From: CAZSCF01 sp964547585
GTDB taxonomy: Bacteria > Patescibacteriota > Minisyncoccia > Moranbacterales > UBA2206
Assembly (NCBI GenBank): GCA_964547585.1
Contig: CAZJOI010000001.1
Span: forward strand, 111,742 to 175,741
Direction of reading: 5' to 3'
DNA length: 64,000 bases
The notes beneath the pieces are model-generated. The model had not been told where the DNA came from, did no database searches, and saw only the letters and a program-made list of their open reading frames with translations. The position numbers were made by a program, and so were the translations under genes. This document shows positions 50,679-58,630 of this stretch, in pieces. Numbering within the stretch: the stretch's first letter is position 1; every line of letters begins with the position of its first letter.

Positions 50679-51119
50679 ATGAAAATATACAGAAAAAAAA
50701 TACAAATAAAAAGTGAAAGTCAGATAGAATTTATTGATATCACAGATAAAGTTGAAGAGATTGTGGAAAATTCTGGTATCAGGGAAGGTCAAGTTTTGAT
50801 TTATTCGCCGCATACTAGCGCTGGCATAATAATAAATCACAATGAGCCTATGCTTTTGCAGGATTTCATGAGGGTTTTATATCGGATTGTGCCTTTGGGT
50901 GATCGGTATTCGCATGATTTATTTGAGCTAAAAAAAAATCAAATTTCTGATGGAAGAAGTAACGGGCATTCCCATTGCAAAACAATGCTTTTGGGAACAA
51001 GTGAAAGTGTTCCTTTGGATGGAGGCAAAATGCTTATAACCGAAAGACAAAGTATTTTTTTGGCAGAAATGGATGGATCAAGAAGCCGCGATGTGGTTGT
51101 TCAGGTAATCGGATTATAG
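50679..51119 (+). CDS. YjbQ/UPF0047 family protein
   Basis: 146 residues. GIIINHNEPMLLQDFMRVL, NGHSHCKTMLLGTSESVPL and the C-terminal ...SRSRDVVVQVIGL are the conserved YjbQ features. Some members have weak thiamine-phosphate-synthase activity; the main role is unclear. The start codon is created by the right flank of the inverted-repeat element. Confidence 0.85.
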   Translation: MKIYRKKIQIKSESQIEFIDITDKVEEIVENSGIREGQVLIYSPHTSAGIIINHNEPMLLQDFMRVLYRIVPLGDRYSHDLFELKKNQISDGRSNGHSHCKTMLLGTSESVPLDGGKMLITERQSIFLAEMDGSRSRDVVVQVIGL

Positions 51120-51154
51120 CTTGAGGAAAGTGATTTTGAGATAAAGGTAAAAAA

Positions 51155-51772
51155 ATGAGTAAAATAGTTAATGATCTAATTAGACAAGGCTATCTGAAAA
51201 CAGATAAGATTATTGAGGCTTTTTCAAAGATAGATCGGATTGAATTTGTGCCAAGAGAAATAGAGCTGCAAGCTGATGCGGATGTAGCTTTGCCGATTGG
51301 TTACGGCCAGACAATTTCTCAACCACTAACAATTGCTTTTATGTTAGAGATTTTAGATCCCAAAGAAGGCCAAAAAATTTTGGATGTTGGAAGCGGTTCG
51401 GGTTGGTCGACATCACTACTCTCATATATTGTTGGCAAAAATGGCAAGGTCATTGCAGTGGAGAGGATAAAAGAGCTATTGGAAATAGGCAAAAGAAATA
51501 CAAATAAATTTGGTTTTGTTGAAAAAGAGATAGCTGAATTTTATGAAGCTAGAGAAAAAATAGGTTGCCCTGAAAAAGCACCCTATGATAGAATTTTTGT
51601 TTCAGCTTCTGCTTCTGAAGTTCCTCAAGAGCTTTTGAATCAGCTAAGAGTCGGTGGTATCATGGTTATCCCAATCAAAAATAATATTGTTTTTGTGGAA
51701 AAGAGAAGTGAGACTGATTTTTTTAAAGAAGAGTTTCCGGGATTTAGTTTTGTGCCTTTGATTATCAATTAA
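51155..51772 (+). CDS. pcm: Protein-L-isoaspartate O-methyltransferase
   Basis: 205 residues. SAM site ILDVGSGSGWSTSLLSYI; PIGYGQTISQPLTIAFMLE is the family signature. It repairs damaged aspartyl residues in proteins. It follows the YjbQ-like gene by 35 nt. Confidence 0.92.
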   Translation: MSKIVNDLIRQGYLKTDKIIEAFSKIDRIEFVPREIELQADADVALPIGYGQTISQPLTIAFMLEILDPKEGQKILDVGSGSGWSTSLLSYIVGKNGKVIAVERIKELLEIGKRNTNKFGFVEKEIAEFYEAREKIGCPEKAPYDRIFVSASASEVPQELLNQLRVGGIMVIPIKNNIVFVEKRSETDFFKEEFPGFSFVPLIIN

Positions 51773-51786
51773 TCTATCTAAAATTT

Positions 51787-52797
51787 TTGATGAAAAAATA
51801 TAGAATAATATTAAGTTTGTTTTTTGTTGTGCTGATATCCCTCGGGGGGATTTTTTATTTGCGCTTCAAAGTCTATAATTCAACGGGTGATAGTAGCGCA
51901 AAAAAAACATTTGAAATTATAAAAGGCGAAGGTGCTTCGGATATTGCCTTAAATCTTGAAAAAGAAAGTCTGATTTCGGGTAAGGGATACTTTCTTTATT
52001 ACCTTAAAACCCGGAATCTTTTGGAAAAAGTTCTGCCCGGAAAATATGAATTAAGTGGAAGAATGACTATTCCTGAAATAGCTGTTTTGATAACTCAAAA
52101 AAAAGATGATTCAATAAGACTCACTTTTCCTGAAGGCTGGGATAGTAAAAAAATAGCAGGAAGGCTTTCTGAGAATGGTTTGAACGGAGAAAATTTTTTG
52201 AAAATAGCCAATAATCCTGGTGAATTGAAGAATAATTATAATTTTTTGCGAGATTCAAAGATTAAAACTCTGGAAGGGTTTCTTTTTCCAGACACATATT
52301 TTTTCAAAAAAGATGAAAGTGTGGAAAGTATCATTGCAAAAATGCTAGGTAATTTTAATACCCAATTTTCGGTTGCATTTAGAGAGGAGTTAAGTAAAAA
52401 AAATATTTCTGTTTTGGATGCAATTACTATGGCGAGTATTTTGGAAAAGGAAGTTAGAAGCGATGAGGACAGAGGGATAGTTAGTGGGATATTTTGGGGC
52501 AGAATTAAGATCGGGCAAGCCCTGCAAAGTTGTGCAACGTTGTCCTATGCTTTGGGAGAAAATAAAAAGCAGTATTCCTATGCTGATATTCAAACGGCTT
52601 CTCCTTATAATACCTATCTGAACAGGGGGTTGCCACCCAGCCCAATTTCCAATCCGGGGCTTTCGGCTATTCGGTCATCCATATATCCAACAGATTCCAA
52701 TTATAACTTTTTTCTTAGTGATCCCGAAACTGGCAAAACAGTTTTTTCCAGAACGTATGAAGAGCACCTAACCAATAAGGCAAAGTACGGATTGTAA
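51787..52797 (+). CDS. mltG: Endolytic murein transglycosylase
   Basis: 336 residues. One N-terminal membrane helix (about 5-25), a LysM-like region, then the YceG domain with ITMASILEKEVRSDEDRGIV (catalytic Glu) and SPYNTYLNRGLPPSPISNPG. It cuts nascent glycan strands. A second, differently coded mltG starts at 63767. Confidence 0.93.
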   Translation: MMKKYRIILSLFFVVLISLGGIFYLRFKVYNSTGDSSAKKTFEIIKGEGASDIALNLEKESLISGKGYFLYYLKTRNLLEKVLPGKYELSGRMTIPEIAVLITQKKDDSIRLTFPEGWDSKKIAGRLSENGLNGENFLKIANNPGELKNNYNFLRDSKIKTLEGFLFPDTYFFKKDESVESIIAKMLGNFNTQFSVAFREELSKKNISVLDAITMASILEKEVRSDEDRGIVSGIFWGRIKIGQALQSCATLSYALGENKKQYSYADIQTASPYNTYLNRGLPPSPISNPGLSAIRSSIYPTDSNYNFFLSDPETGKTVFSRTYEEHLTNKAKYGL

Positions 52798-52817
52798 GAT
52801 TCATACACAAAAAATTT

Positions 52818-52849
52818 AAAAAGAGAGCTCTTGTGTAGCTCTCTTTTTT
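52818..52849 (+). terminator. Rho-independent terminator after mltG
   Basis: AAAAAGAGAGCT pairs with AGCTCTCTTTTT around CTTGTGT, followed by T. Confidence 0.93.
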
Positions 52850-52936
52850 ATAATTACTGGCAAAAAATATCCTTTGTAATAAATTTTTAACTATAGTTGT
52901 AAAAAAAGCTTCGTGTTGACAAAAGTTAGTGCGGGG

Positions 52937-52964
52937 TTGACAAAAATATGGGTTATGTGATAAT
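52937..52964 (+). promoter_or_regulatory. Promoter for the sigma4/HARE gene
   Basis: TTGACA (52937-52942) and GATAAT (52959-52964) with 16 nt between them. A second TTGACA lies at about 52916, so a tandem -35 may be present. Confidence 0.65.
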
Positions 52965-53002
52965 ATTACTCGACCTAAAATAATTAAAATATTTACTCAA
53001 TT

Positions 53003-54090
53003 ATGCAAAAAAAGAACAACGATAAAGCAATAAAAGAAGAGGATTCAGAAAAAACAGACAGCCCCTTTTTGCACCTAGCTTTGGAGCTTTTGGGCGATCT
53101 TCCAGAGAGAGCTCGAGAAATAGCGCAAAAAAGATTTGGTTTTTTCAGTGGCAAGGAAGAGACTTTGGAAAAAATTGNNNNNNNNNNTATGGGATAACCA
53201 GAGAAAGGGTGCGCCAAATAATTGTAGATATGAATAAAAAAATTCAGAGAAAGAAGAATAATTTGAATTTCAAGAAGTTTGAAAGTCAGGTTATTTTTAC
53301 AATTAATGAAAAATTTGGTATAATTGGAAAGTCAGAGCTGATAAAAACAATGGCAGGAGATGATAAAAAAGAAGCCAAGGCCATGGTGTTTTTGTGTATA
53401 TGTTCTGATAAAATTTTTAAGATTGATTCGGAGGAAATCAAAGAAGCATTATATACGAAAAAAGATGCGGTAGAAAATTCTATTTTAGTTGGCAATGCTG
53501 CCAAGGAAATTTTGGGAAAAGATGAGCATCTCTTGGATGACAAAGAAATTACTGAAAAAATAAGCAAAAAGATGGAACGGCATTTTTCTCGAGAAGAAAT
53601 CTTGAGCCATCTGGCTATCATAAAAGGAATTAGTAAAAATAGTTTTGGAAGATGGGGAATCTCCAGTTGGACAGAAGTTAGCCCAAAGGGAACTAGAGAA
53701 AAAATATATACAATATTGAAAGAAAAGAAAAAACCGCTGCATTTTCTGGAAATTGCCAAAATCATGGATGAGGTTGGCCTCAGTAAAAAAGAAGCTCATC
53801 CACAGACAATTCACAATGAGCTAATCAAGAATGATAAGTTTATTTTAATTGGCAGGGGGATCTATGCTCTGCGAGAATGGGGCTATGATGATGGAACGGT
53901 CAGGGATGTTCTGGAAGAGATTTTCAAGGAAAAGGGCAAGCCCTTGAGTAAGAAAAAGGTTTTGCAGGAAGTCCTGAAAATTAGAAAAGTAAAAAAAGCG
54001 ACCATTATGATAAACTTGGGCAATAGTAAATATTTTTTTAAGGAAAATGGTTTGTATTTTCTCAAAAAATCAAAAAAAGCATCCAAATAA
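53003..54090 (+). CDS. Sigma-70 region-4-like plus HARE-HTH protein (scaffold gap inside)
   Basis: The N-terminal part (to 53177) and the remainder (from 53188) are in different frames only because of the N gap at 53178-53187. After the gap, YGITRERVRQIIVDMNKKI matches sigma70 region 4.2. The middle is helical. THREKIY-like TREKIYTILKEKKKPLHFLE...GRGIYALREWGY is a HARE-HTH domain. There is no region 2, so it cannot act as a full sigma factor. It is more likely a transcription regulator or delta-like factor. Confidence 0.72.
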
Positions 54091-54179
54091 TTTCAAAATA
54101 CATGAGTTATGTAATTGATGCGGTGGTAAAATAAAAAAATTGGTTTAAGCAAGAACCTTTGCTAGATCAAAAAATGTAA

Positions 54180-55442
54180 ATGAATAATATACTGGAAATT
54201 TTTAGTGCATATAAAGTTATATTTTTAGTGTTGTCTAAATTTTGGTGGATTCTTTTGCCACCCATTTTGTATTTTGGATTCAAATCTCTGTGGATGGATT
54301 TTGTCATCTCCCGTTCCCAAAATTCTTGGCTAAAATCTTTACAATGGACGATGTTGGAAATCATTCCGCCCAAGGAATTGGAAAGAGGTCCAAAACCCAT
54401 GGAATCGATTTTTCATGGCTTGGCCGGAGTCATTGAATCAAATAATGCTTTTAAGGAATTTTTGGTTGGCAGACTAAACGATAGTTTTAGCTTGGAACTG
54501 GTAAGCTTGGGTGGAGAAGTTCATTTCTATATTCGAACACAGAAAAAGTATCGGAATATGATTGAGGCAAATGTTTATGCCCAATACCCAGACGCGGAAA
54601 TTATTGAAGTGGAAGACTATATGCAAAAGTTTCCAAGAGTTGCACCTAACAAGTATTGGCAGGTTTGGGGAACGGACATGGAGCTGTTGATGCCGGATCC
54701 TTATCCGATCAGAACTTATGATAAATTTGAGGAAGATATTACGGGTACCATGATTGATCCGGTAGCTTCCTTCTTGGAGCTTTTGGGAAATTTGCCGTCA
54801 GGTCAGAATATGTGTCTGCAATTTTTGGTTAAGCCGCTGGAAGAAGATTGGCGGGATGAAGAAATGAAAATTATTGAAAAGCTAGCGGGGCGTGTCGGCA
54901 GCAAGAAAAAAGGACCAGTTGAGCATATGCAAGAAGTTATTACTCATTTGCCAGGGGGCTTTGTGGCTCCCATAGAGTATCCAGAAAGCGCTAAAAAAGA
55001 AGAACAACCCTTGGAATTTAGACTTACTCCCGGAGAAAAAGACCAGCTCAAAGCTATTGAAGAAAATTTGACCAAAAATATGTTTCAAACCAAAATGCGT
55101 TTGATATATTTAGGCAGAAAAGAAGGTTTTAATATGGCTCATGTTAATGGATTTTTTGGAGCCCTGAGACAATTTAACAGTTTGAATTTAAATGGCTTTA
55201 AGCCGAATAATATTTCCAAGACTTTTGCTTATTATGTTTCTGTTGATAAAAGAGCTAATTACAGAAAGAGAAAAATTTATAGGCGCTACAGAGACAGGGA
55301 TCCTGATGGGGTAAAGTTTGTGCTTTCAACCTCCGAGTTAGCGACAGTCTATCATTTTCCAGATATGGGTGTTAAGGCTCCATCATTCTCTCGTGTGGGA
55401 GCCAAAACGGGCACTGCGCCATATAATTTACCAATACAATAA
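54180..55442 (+). CDS. Membrane-anchored partner of the VirD4-like ATPase
   Basis: 420 residues. An N-terminal transmembrane helix (about 15-36) and a large cytoplasmic part with conserved-looking patches (GEVHFYIRTQKKYRNMIEAN; MAHVNGFFGALRQFNSLNLN). I recall this protein being encoded next to TraD/VirD4-like ATPases in CPR genomes (DUF8128-like), but the function is unknown. It ends 135 nt before the ATPase gene. Confidence 0.6.
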   Translation: MNNILEIFSAYKVIFLVLSKFWWILLPPILYFGFKSLWMDFVISRSQNSWLKSLQWTMLEIIPPKELERGPKPMESIFHGLAGVIESNNAFKEFLVGRLNDSFSLELVSLGGEVHFYIRTQKKYRNMIEANVYAQYPDAEIIEVEDYMQKFPRVAPNKYWQVWGTDMELLMPDPYPIRTYDKFEEDITGTMIDPVASFLELLGNLPSGQNMCLQFLVKPLEEDWRDEEMKIIEKLAGRVGSKKKGPVEHMQEVITHLPGGFVAPIEYPESAKKEEQPLEFRLTPGEKDQLKAIEENLTKNMFQTKMRLIYLGRKEGFNMAHVNGFFGALRQFNSLNLNGFKPNNISKTFAYYVSVDKRANYRKRKIYRRYRDRDPDGVKFVLSTSELATVYHFPDMGVKAPSFSRVGAKTGTAPYNLPIQ

Positions 55443-55530
55443 CATAGTTAGTTTATAGTTTGTGGTTAAGAAGTTTATTAAATTATAATTATAGAAGTTG
55501 AAATTATTTTGAGCTATGGCGATTGGGAGA

Positions 55531-55552
55531 TCCCTCGACTTTGCTCGGGATA
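55531..55552 (+). repeat. Dispersed hairpin repeat, second copy
   Basis: ATCCC TCGACTTTGCTC GGGAT, of the same pattern as 4651-4671, lies just upstream of the ATPase gene. Confidence 0.5.
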
Positions 55553-55577
55553 ATTTCACCCATTTTAATAAATTAAA

Positions 55578-57422
55578 ATGAGTGAAATTAATTTTTTTGC
55601 TAAAACTAATTTTCGCAACCAAGAGAGAGTTTTTGGAATCAAAAAGGATGACAGACGTCGTCATATGTATGTGATCGGAAAGACTGGTATGGGGAAAACC
55701 AATCTCTTGGAAAATATGGCCATCCAAGATATCCGCAGTGGCAATGGGGTTTGTTTTGTTGACCCGCACGGAGAAGCAGCGGAGAAATTATTGAAGGCTA
55801 TCCCAGCTAATAGAATAAATGACGTGGTTTATTTTAATCCAGCGGATTCTGATTTTCCAATCGCTTTTAATATTTTGGAAGCGGTTTCTGAAGACAAGAA
55901 AAACTTGGTAGCTTCCGGAATGATGGGCGTATTCAAAAAAATCTGGCCGGATGTTTGGAGTGCTCGTATGGAATATATCCTGAATAATACTATTTTAGCT
56001 CTCTTGGATTATCCTGGGTCGACTATGCTGGGTGTTAATCGTATGATGTCGGACAAAGATTTTCGGAAGCGCGTTTATCCAAAAATTAAAGATCCAGTTG
56101 TGAAGTCTTTTTGGATCAATGAATTTGATAAATGGGAAGATAAATTCAGGAAAGAAGCAGTAGCGGCTATTCAAAATAAAGTTGGACAGTTTCTTTCTTC
56201 AGCTGTTATTCGCCATATCGTTGGACAACCGAAATCCAGTATTGACTTGTTTGATATAATGAACAGCAAAAAAATTATGATTGTTAATCTTTCCAAAGGA
56301 AGAATTGGAGAAGATGCGATGCGGCTTTTGGGTGGAATGTTGGTAACAAAAATCCAACTAGCTGCTATGGAGAGAGTAGATATTATTGAAGAACAAAGAA
56401 AAGATTTTTATCTCTATGTAGATGAATTTCAAAACTTTGCTACTGAATCTTTTGCCAATATTTTGTCAGAAGCCAGAAAATATCGCTTGAATTTGATTTT
56501 AGCCCATCAGTACATTAATCAGCTTATTTTTGATGGAAATTCGACTGTGCGGGATGCCGTCTTTGGAAATGTGGGAACATTAGTTTCTTTTAGAGTTGGA
56601 GCTGAGGATGCTGAACATTTGGAAAAAGAATTTGAGCCGGTTTTTATGATGAATGACATTGTTAACTTAACCAAGTTTAATGTTTATTTGAAATTAATGA
56701 TTGATGGAATCGCTGGAGATGCTTTTTCAGCAACTGTTTTGCCTCCCATAGACCTTAGTGATACGGGAAAAAATGCAGACAAGGTCATTGCTAGTTCACG
56801 TGAAAGATATGGAAAAACAAGAGCGGAAGTTGAAGATCGAATTTCTCGTTGGAGCGGGATGGAAATTATCAGAGAGGAAGGGCAAGCTGATATCAAAAAT
56901 GAGGATGAATTTATTGCGTCTCAGACAATTATTAATACTGTTCCTCAAATCATCAAAAAGAATATTGTTAAAGTTGAGCCTAGGGAAGAAAAAGTTTTGG
57001 CAAAAGAAGAAAGGGTTACAAACCCAGTCCGTGTTCCTAAGGAAGAGAAAATTCTTTATGACACTGTTTGCAGCACTTGTGAAGAAAAAATTCAGGTTCC
57101 CTTCAAACCGGACCCAAATCGGCCAGCCTTTTGCAAGGAATGCCTCAAAGATTATCAGAGAATGATGGCTATATCCAGAAATAATGGGATTAAAAAAACA
57201 TTACCTCAAGAAAAAAAGAATGTCACTGGAGATAAATATGAAGAAAATAAAAATACAGATACCTTTGAAAGATCGGTGCATTTTTCAAAAGAAAAACCAA
57301 TGACACTTTCTCAGTTATCACACATTGAACCAAAAAAGTTTAAGCCCCAAAGAAAAAAAACGGAGATTGATTTGCCAGGGCTGCGAAATCTTTTAAATAA
57401 AAATAAAAAACAAAAAGAATGA
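55578..57422 (+). CDS. VirD4/TraD-like DNA-translocation ATPase
   Basis: 614 residues. Walker A MYVIGKTGMGKTNLLENMA is near residues 32-50, FVDPHGEAAEKLL follows, Walker B is DFYLYVDEFQNFATESFANI, and ILAHQYINQL is the sensor-like motif. A C-terminal zinc-binding Cys-rich segment (CSTCEEK...CKECL) follows. It has no transmembrane helices of its own, so the 54180 protein may anchor it. It may pump DNA as a type IV coupling protein or act in chromosome handling. Confidence 0.82.
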   Translation: MSEINFFAKTNFRNQERVFGIKKDDRRRHMYVIGKTGMGKTNLLENMAIQDIRSGNGVCFVDPHGEAAEKLLKAIPANRINDVVYFNPADSDFPIAFNILEAVSEDKKNLVASGMMGVFKKIWPDVWSARMEYILNNTILALLDYPGSTMLGVNRMMSDKDFRKRVYPKIKDPVVKSFWINEFDKWEDKFRKEAVAAIQNKVGQFLSSAVIRHIVGQPKSSIDLFDIMNSKKIMIVNLSKGRIGEDAMRLLGGMLVTKIQLAAMERVDIIEEQRKDFYLYVDEFQNFATESFANILSEARKYRLNLILAHQYINQLIFDGNSTVRDAVFGNVGTLVSFRVGAEDAEHLEKEFEPVFMMNDIVNLTKFNVYLKLMIDGIAGDAFSATVLPPIDLSDTGKNADKVIASSRERYGKTRAEVEDRISRWSGMEIIREEGQADIKNEDEFIASQTIINTVPQIIKKNIVKVEPREEKVLAKEERVTNPVRVPKEEKILYDTVCSTCEEKIQVPFKPDPNRPAFCKECLKDYQRMMAISRNNGIKKTLPQEKKNVTGDKYEENKNTDTFERSVHFSKEKPMTLSQLSHIEPKKFKPQRKKTEIDLPGLRNLLNKNKKQKE

Positions 57423-57667
57423 TTCGTGTTGATTTTGACATTAAGCAAAAATTATCAAGTTTTATTGCCTTTGTTTTTATTATAACACTCAGCTTGGTTC
57501 TGGGGTGGTTTTCAATAAAAACAAGTGAAGAAATTATAGCCAATATACCCAATTCAGAAATTGCAAATATTGACAAGAGGATGCAAAGTTACCAAAAAAA
57601 TATTGGAGCTAAAAATGTGCTTCAACCAGATCAGGCAAAAAAGAACAGTGATTTATTTGAAAAATAA
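57419..57667 (+). CDS. Small single-pass membrane protein
   Basis: 82 residues with one helix (about 13-34) and a polar tail. It overlaps the ATPase stop by 4 nt (ATGA), so it is coupled to it and may be a subunit of the same complex. No family is recognised. Confidence 0.7.
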   Translation: MIRVDFDIKQKLSSFIAFVFIITLSLVLGWFSIKTSEEIIANIPNSEIANIDKRMQSYQKNIGAKNVLQPDQAKKNSDLFEK

Positions 57668-57682
57668 GTTTTCAGGGATATT

Positions 57683-57886
57683 TTAAAATTTTCCACTGTT
57701 AATGAAATCTTCACAAAAGAACCTGCGACACCAAGCGGGTCTTTTTTTGTATATGCTGCAAGTATTTTTTTCGTTAAGGAATTTACAATTACGCTGGAAC
57801 ATTATTTGTCTGGTTGAGAGAGTGATATAGAGGCGGAAAAACCAATTCAAGTTTTTACAGCACCAAGCACATTTATGACAAGGCAT
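57683..57886 (-). CDS. Cys-rich YkgJ-like small protein
   Basis: 67 residues. C-x2-C-x2-C-C (KCAWCCKN), then CKFLNEKNTCSIYKKRPAWCRRFF, matches the YkgJ (zinc/iron-chelating) cysteine pattern, in a short form. It lies on the opposite strand over the ATPase-operon terminator, which lowers certainty. It may be a fragment of a longer YkgJ gene. Confidence 0.5.
   Translation of the reverse strand: MPCHKCAWCCKNLNWFFRLYITLSTRQIMFQRNCKFLNEKNTCSIYKKRPAWCRRFFCEDFINSGKF
57718..57750 (+). terminator. Terminator of the ATPase operon
   Basis: ACCTGC GACACCAA GCGGGT (one G-U) is followed by CTTTTTTTG. Confidence 0.7.
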
Positions 57887-58002
57887 CTTAGTATTTAGTA
57901 TTTAGTATTTAGTATTTTCAGTCTATGGCATAATTCCAACTCTATTTTAGCATAAAAAGAAAAAATATGATATAATGCCAAATAATAAATTAAAATAAAG
58001 TT

Positions 58003-58269
58003 ATGTATCAAGCCAATAACAGTAGTCAAGATAAAACACGACAAAGAAATGACATTCAAAGAGAAATGATTATGAAAGACGGGGACTATAAGAAAATTCT
58101 GAGCGGGAAAATAAACTTGGAGGCGGAAATAAGAAGTTTGAGAAAAGAGGGGGATAGAATTAAAATGGAAATTCAGGTTAAAGAAAAAACCATTCAAGGG
58201 ATCGATCAAAAGGCGATGATGATGGCTAATGAGATAAAAACCCTCAAGAAGAAAATGAATACGTTATAA
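58003..58269 (+). CDS. Coiled-coil hypothetical protein
   Basis: 88 residues, nearly all helical and charged (KINLEAEIRSLRKEGDRIKM; MANEIKTLKKKMNTL). There is no membrane segment and no family is recognised. A TATAAT-type sequence (GATATAATGCC) lies about 30 nt upstream. It precedes a second small gene by 24 nt. Confidence 0.6.
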   Translation: MYQANNSSQDKTRQRNDIQREMIMKDGDYKKILSGKINLEAEIRSLRKEGDRIKMEIQVKEKTIQGIDQKAMMMANEIKTLKKKMNTL

Positions 58270-58293
58270 TTTTTAATTTTTTACAAAAAACAT

Positions 58294-58626
58294 ATGCTAT
58301 CAAGATTTAATTCGATTCTGGAGCCATATATAGAGGAATACGAAATTAAACTAAATTCTAGCCAAAAAAGCAATTTATATTTATTAGAAAAAAAACTTAA
58401 TGATGGAAGGCTTGGACTGAGGGAGGCTATAATGGAACTACGAAGAAGTGGATTAAAGGGTTCGAAGGGATTTTTCAGAGATTCAGTTTATAGAGATATT
58501 AAAGAGAAGTTAGGATTCAATGGTATAAAGGAAAATCAAAAAACAGAAGAAGACGGGGATGAAAAAAAAGAAATAAAAAACGCTACTCCGCTACCAGAAA
58601 TAAAACAAAGACCGAAATTATTTTAA
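58294..58626 (+). CDS. Hypothetical protein upstream of alaS
   Basis: 110 residues. The first 75 are predicted helical (SILEPYIEEYEIKLNSSQKS; GREAIMEL-like LGLREAIMELRRSGLKG), with a charged disordered tail. Function unknown. It ends 4 nt before alaS. Confidence 0.6.
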   Translation: MLSRFNSILEPYIEEYEIKLNSSQKSNLYLLEKKLNDGRLGLREAIMELRRSGLKGSKGFFRDSVYRDIKEKLGFNGIKENQKTEEDGDEKKEIKNATPLPEIKQRPKLF

Positions 58627-58630
58627 AAGC

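Noticed and set aside
57890..57920. Short direct repeats TAGTATTTAGTATTTAGTATTT as a CRISPR-like array
   Set aside because: The units are 8 nt with no spacers; it is a simple tandem repeat. No CRISPR array or cas gene was seen in the window.
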